This document shows positions 5,850 to 5,909 of a DNA stretch of 5,909 nucleotides, piece after piece. The notes beneath the pieces are model-generated. The model was not told the DNA's origin. It saw nothing but the letters and a program-made list of their open reading frames with translations, and made no database searches. The stretch is from CAZEFK01 sp964511405. GTDB taxonomy: Bacteria > Pseudomonadota > Alphaproteobacteria > Elsterales > Elsteraceae. The position numbers and the translations under genes are program-made. The stretch covers positions 1 through 5,909 of the forward strand of contig CAZEFK010000312.1 of assembly GCA_964511405.1 (NCBI GenBank), in the 5' to 3' direction. How positions within the stretch are numbered: the first letter of the stretch is position 1; every line of letters starts with the position of its first letter.

Positions 5850-5909
5850 TACGGCCTGCCCCGGGGGCCCGCCCGGGTCAGTCCGCTCCGCCTGCCTCCG
5901 GCGCCGGAC
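5850..5909 (-). other. Possible 3' end of an upstream minus-strand gene
   Basis: Two frames could hold the tail of a preceding gene. One ends at a TAA that overlaps the ATG at 5849 (TAATG), with 19 codons visible, mostly G/C-ending and Arg/Gly-rich. The other ends at a TGA at 5880-5878 with nine visible codons reading PAPEAGGAD. The sequence is too short to choose between them, or to exclude that the membrane-protein frame itself extends further right. Confidence 0.25.

Overview
The window is very GC-rich, and its coding frames have mostly G or C in third codon positions. It carries small exported proteins typical of a Gram-negative envelope: Sec signal peptides, a lipobox lipoprotein and an outer-membrane beta-barrel. 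This fits a high-GC alphaproteobacterium (Rhodospirillales-like). That placement is an inference from style and gene families; no marker gene is present.

Layout: the left half (1-2441) is a minus-strand pair. An N-terminal TPR / C-terminal beta-barrel outer-membrane protein (1050-2441) is followed 12 nt later by an exported FecR-domain protein with a very proline-rich C-terminal half (1-1037), which runs off the left edge. The ribosome binding site of the second gene overlaps the stop codon of the first, so the two are probably co-translated. Across a 166-bp divergent intergenic region lie two plus-strand genes: a small exported proline-rich protein of unknown function (2608-2949) and a CHAP-domain lipoprotein, a putative peptidoglycan hydrolase (3037-3624). 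The CHAP gene converges on, and overlaps by 43 bp, a minus-strand gene for an MlrC/M81-like protein (3582-5039). Upstream of that gene on the same strand is a polytopic membrane protein (5100-5849). No RNA gene, CRISPR array, insertion sequence or integrase was seen.

How the genes may work together: the four products around the divergent region are all predicted to leave the cytoplasm, and three of them are Pro-rich or have a Pro/Ala-rich linker. The TPR-barrel has the length and architecture of the Slam/DUF560 (type XI secretion) translocons, and the FecR-domain protein is in the place where a substrate would be expected. The most interesting reading of the window is therefore a two-gene surface-display module with an envelope-remodelling CHAP lipoprotein beside it. 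The pairing is seen in the sequence; the secretion role is inference. The MlrC-like protein has the family fold signatures but lacks several of the usual metal-site residues, so it may be a divergent or inactive member.
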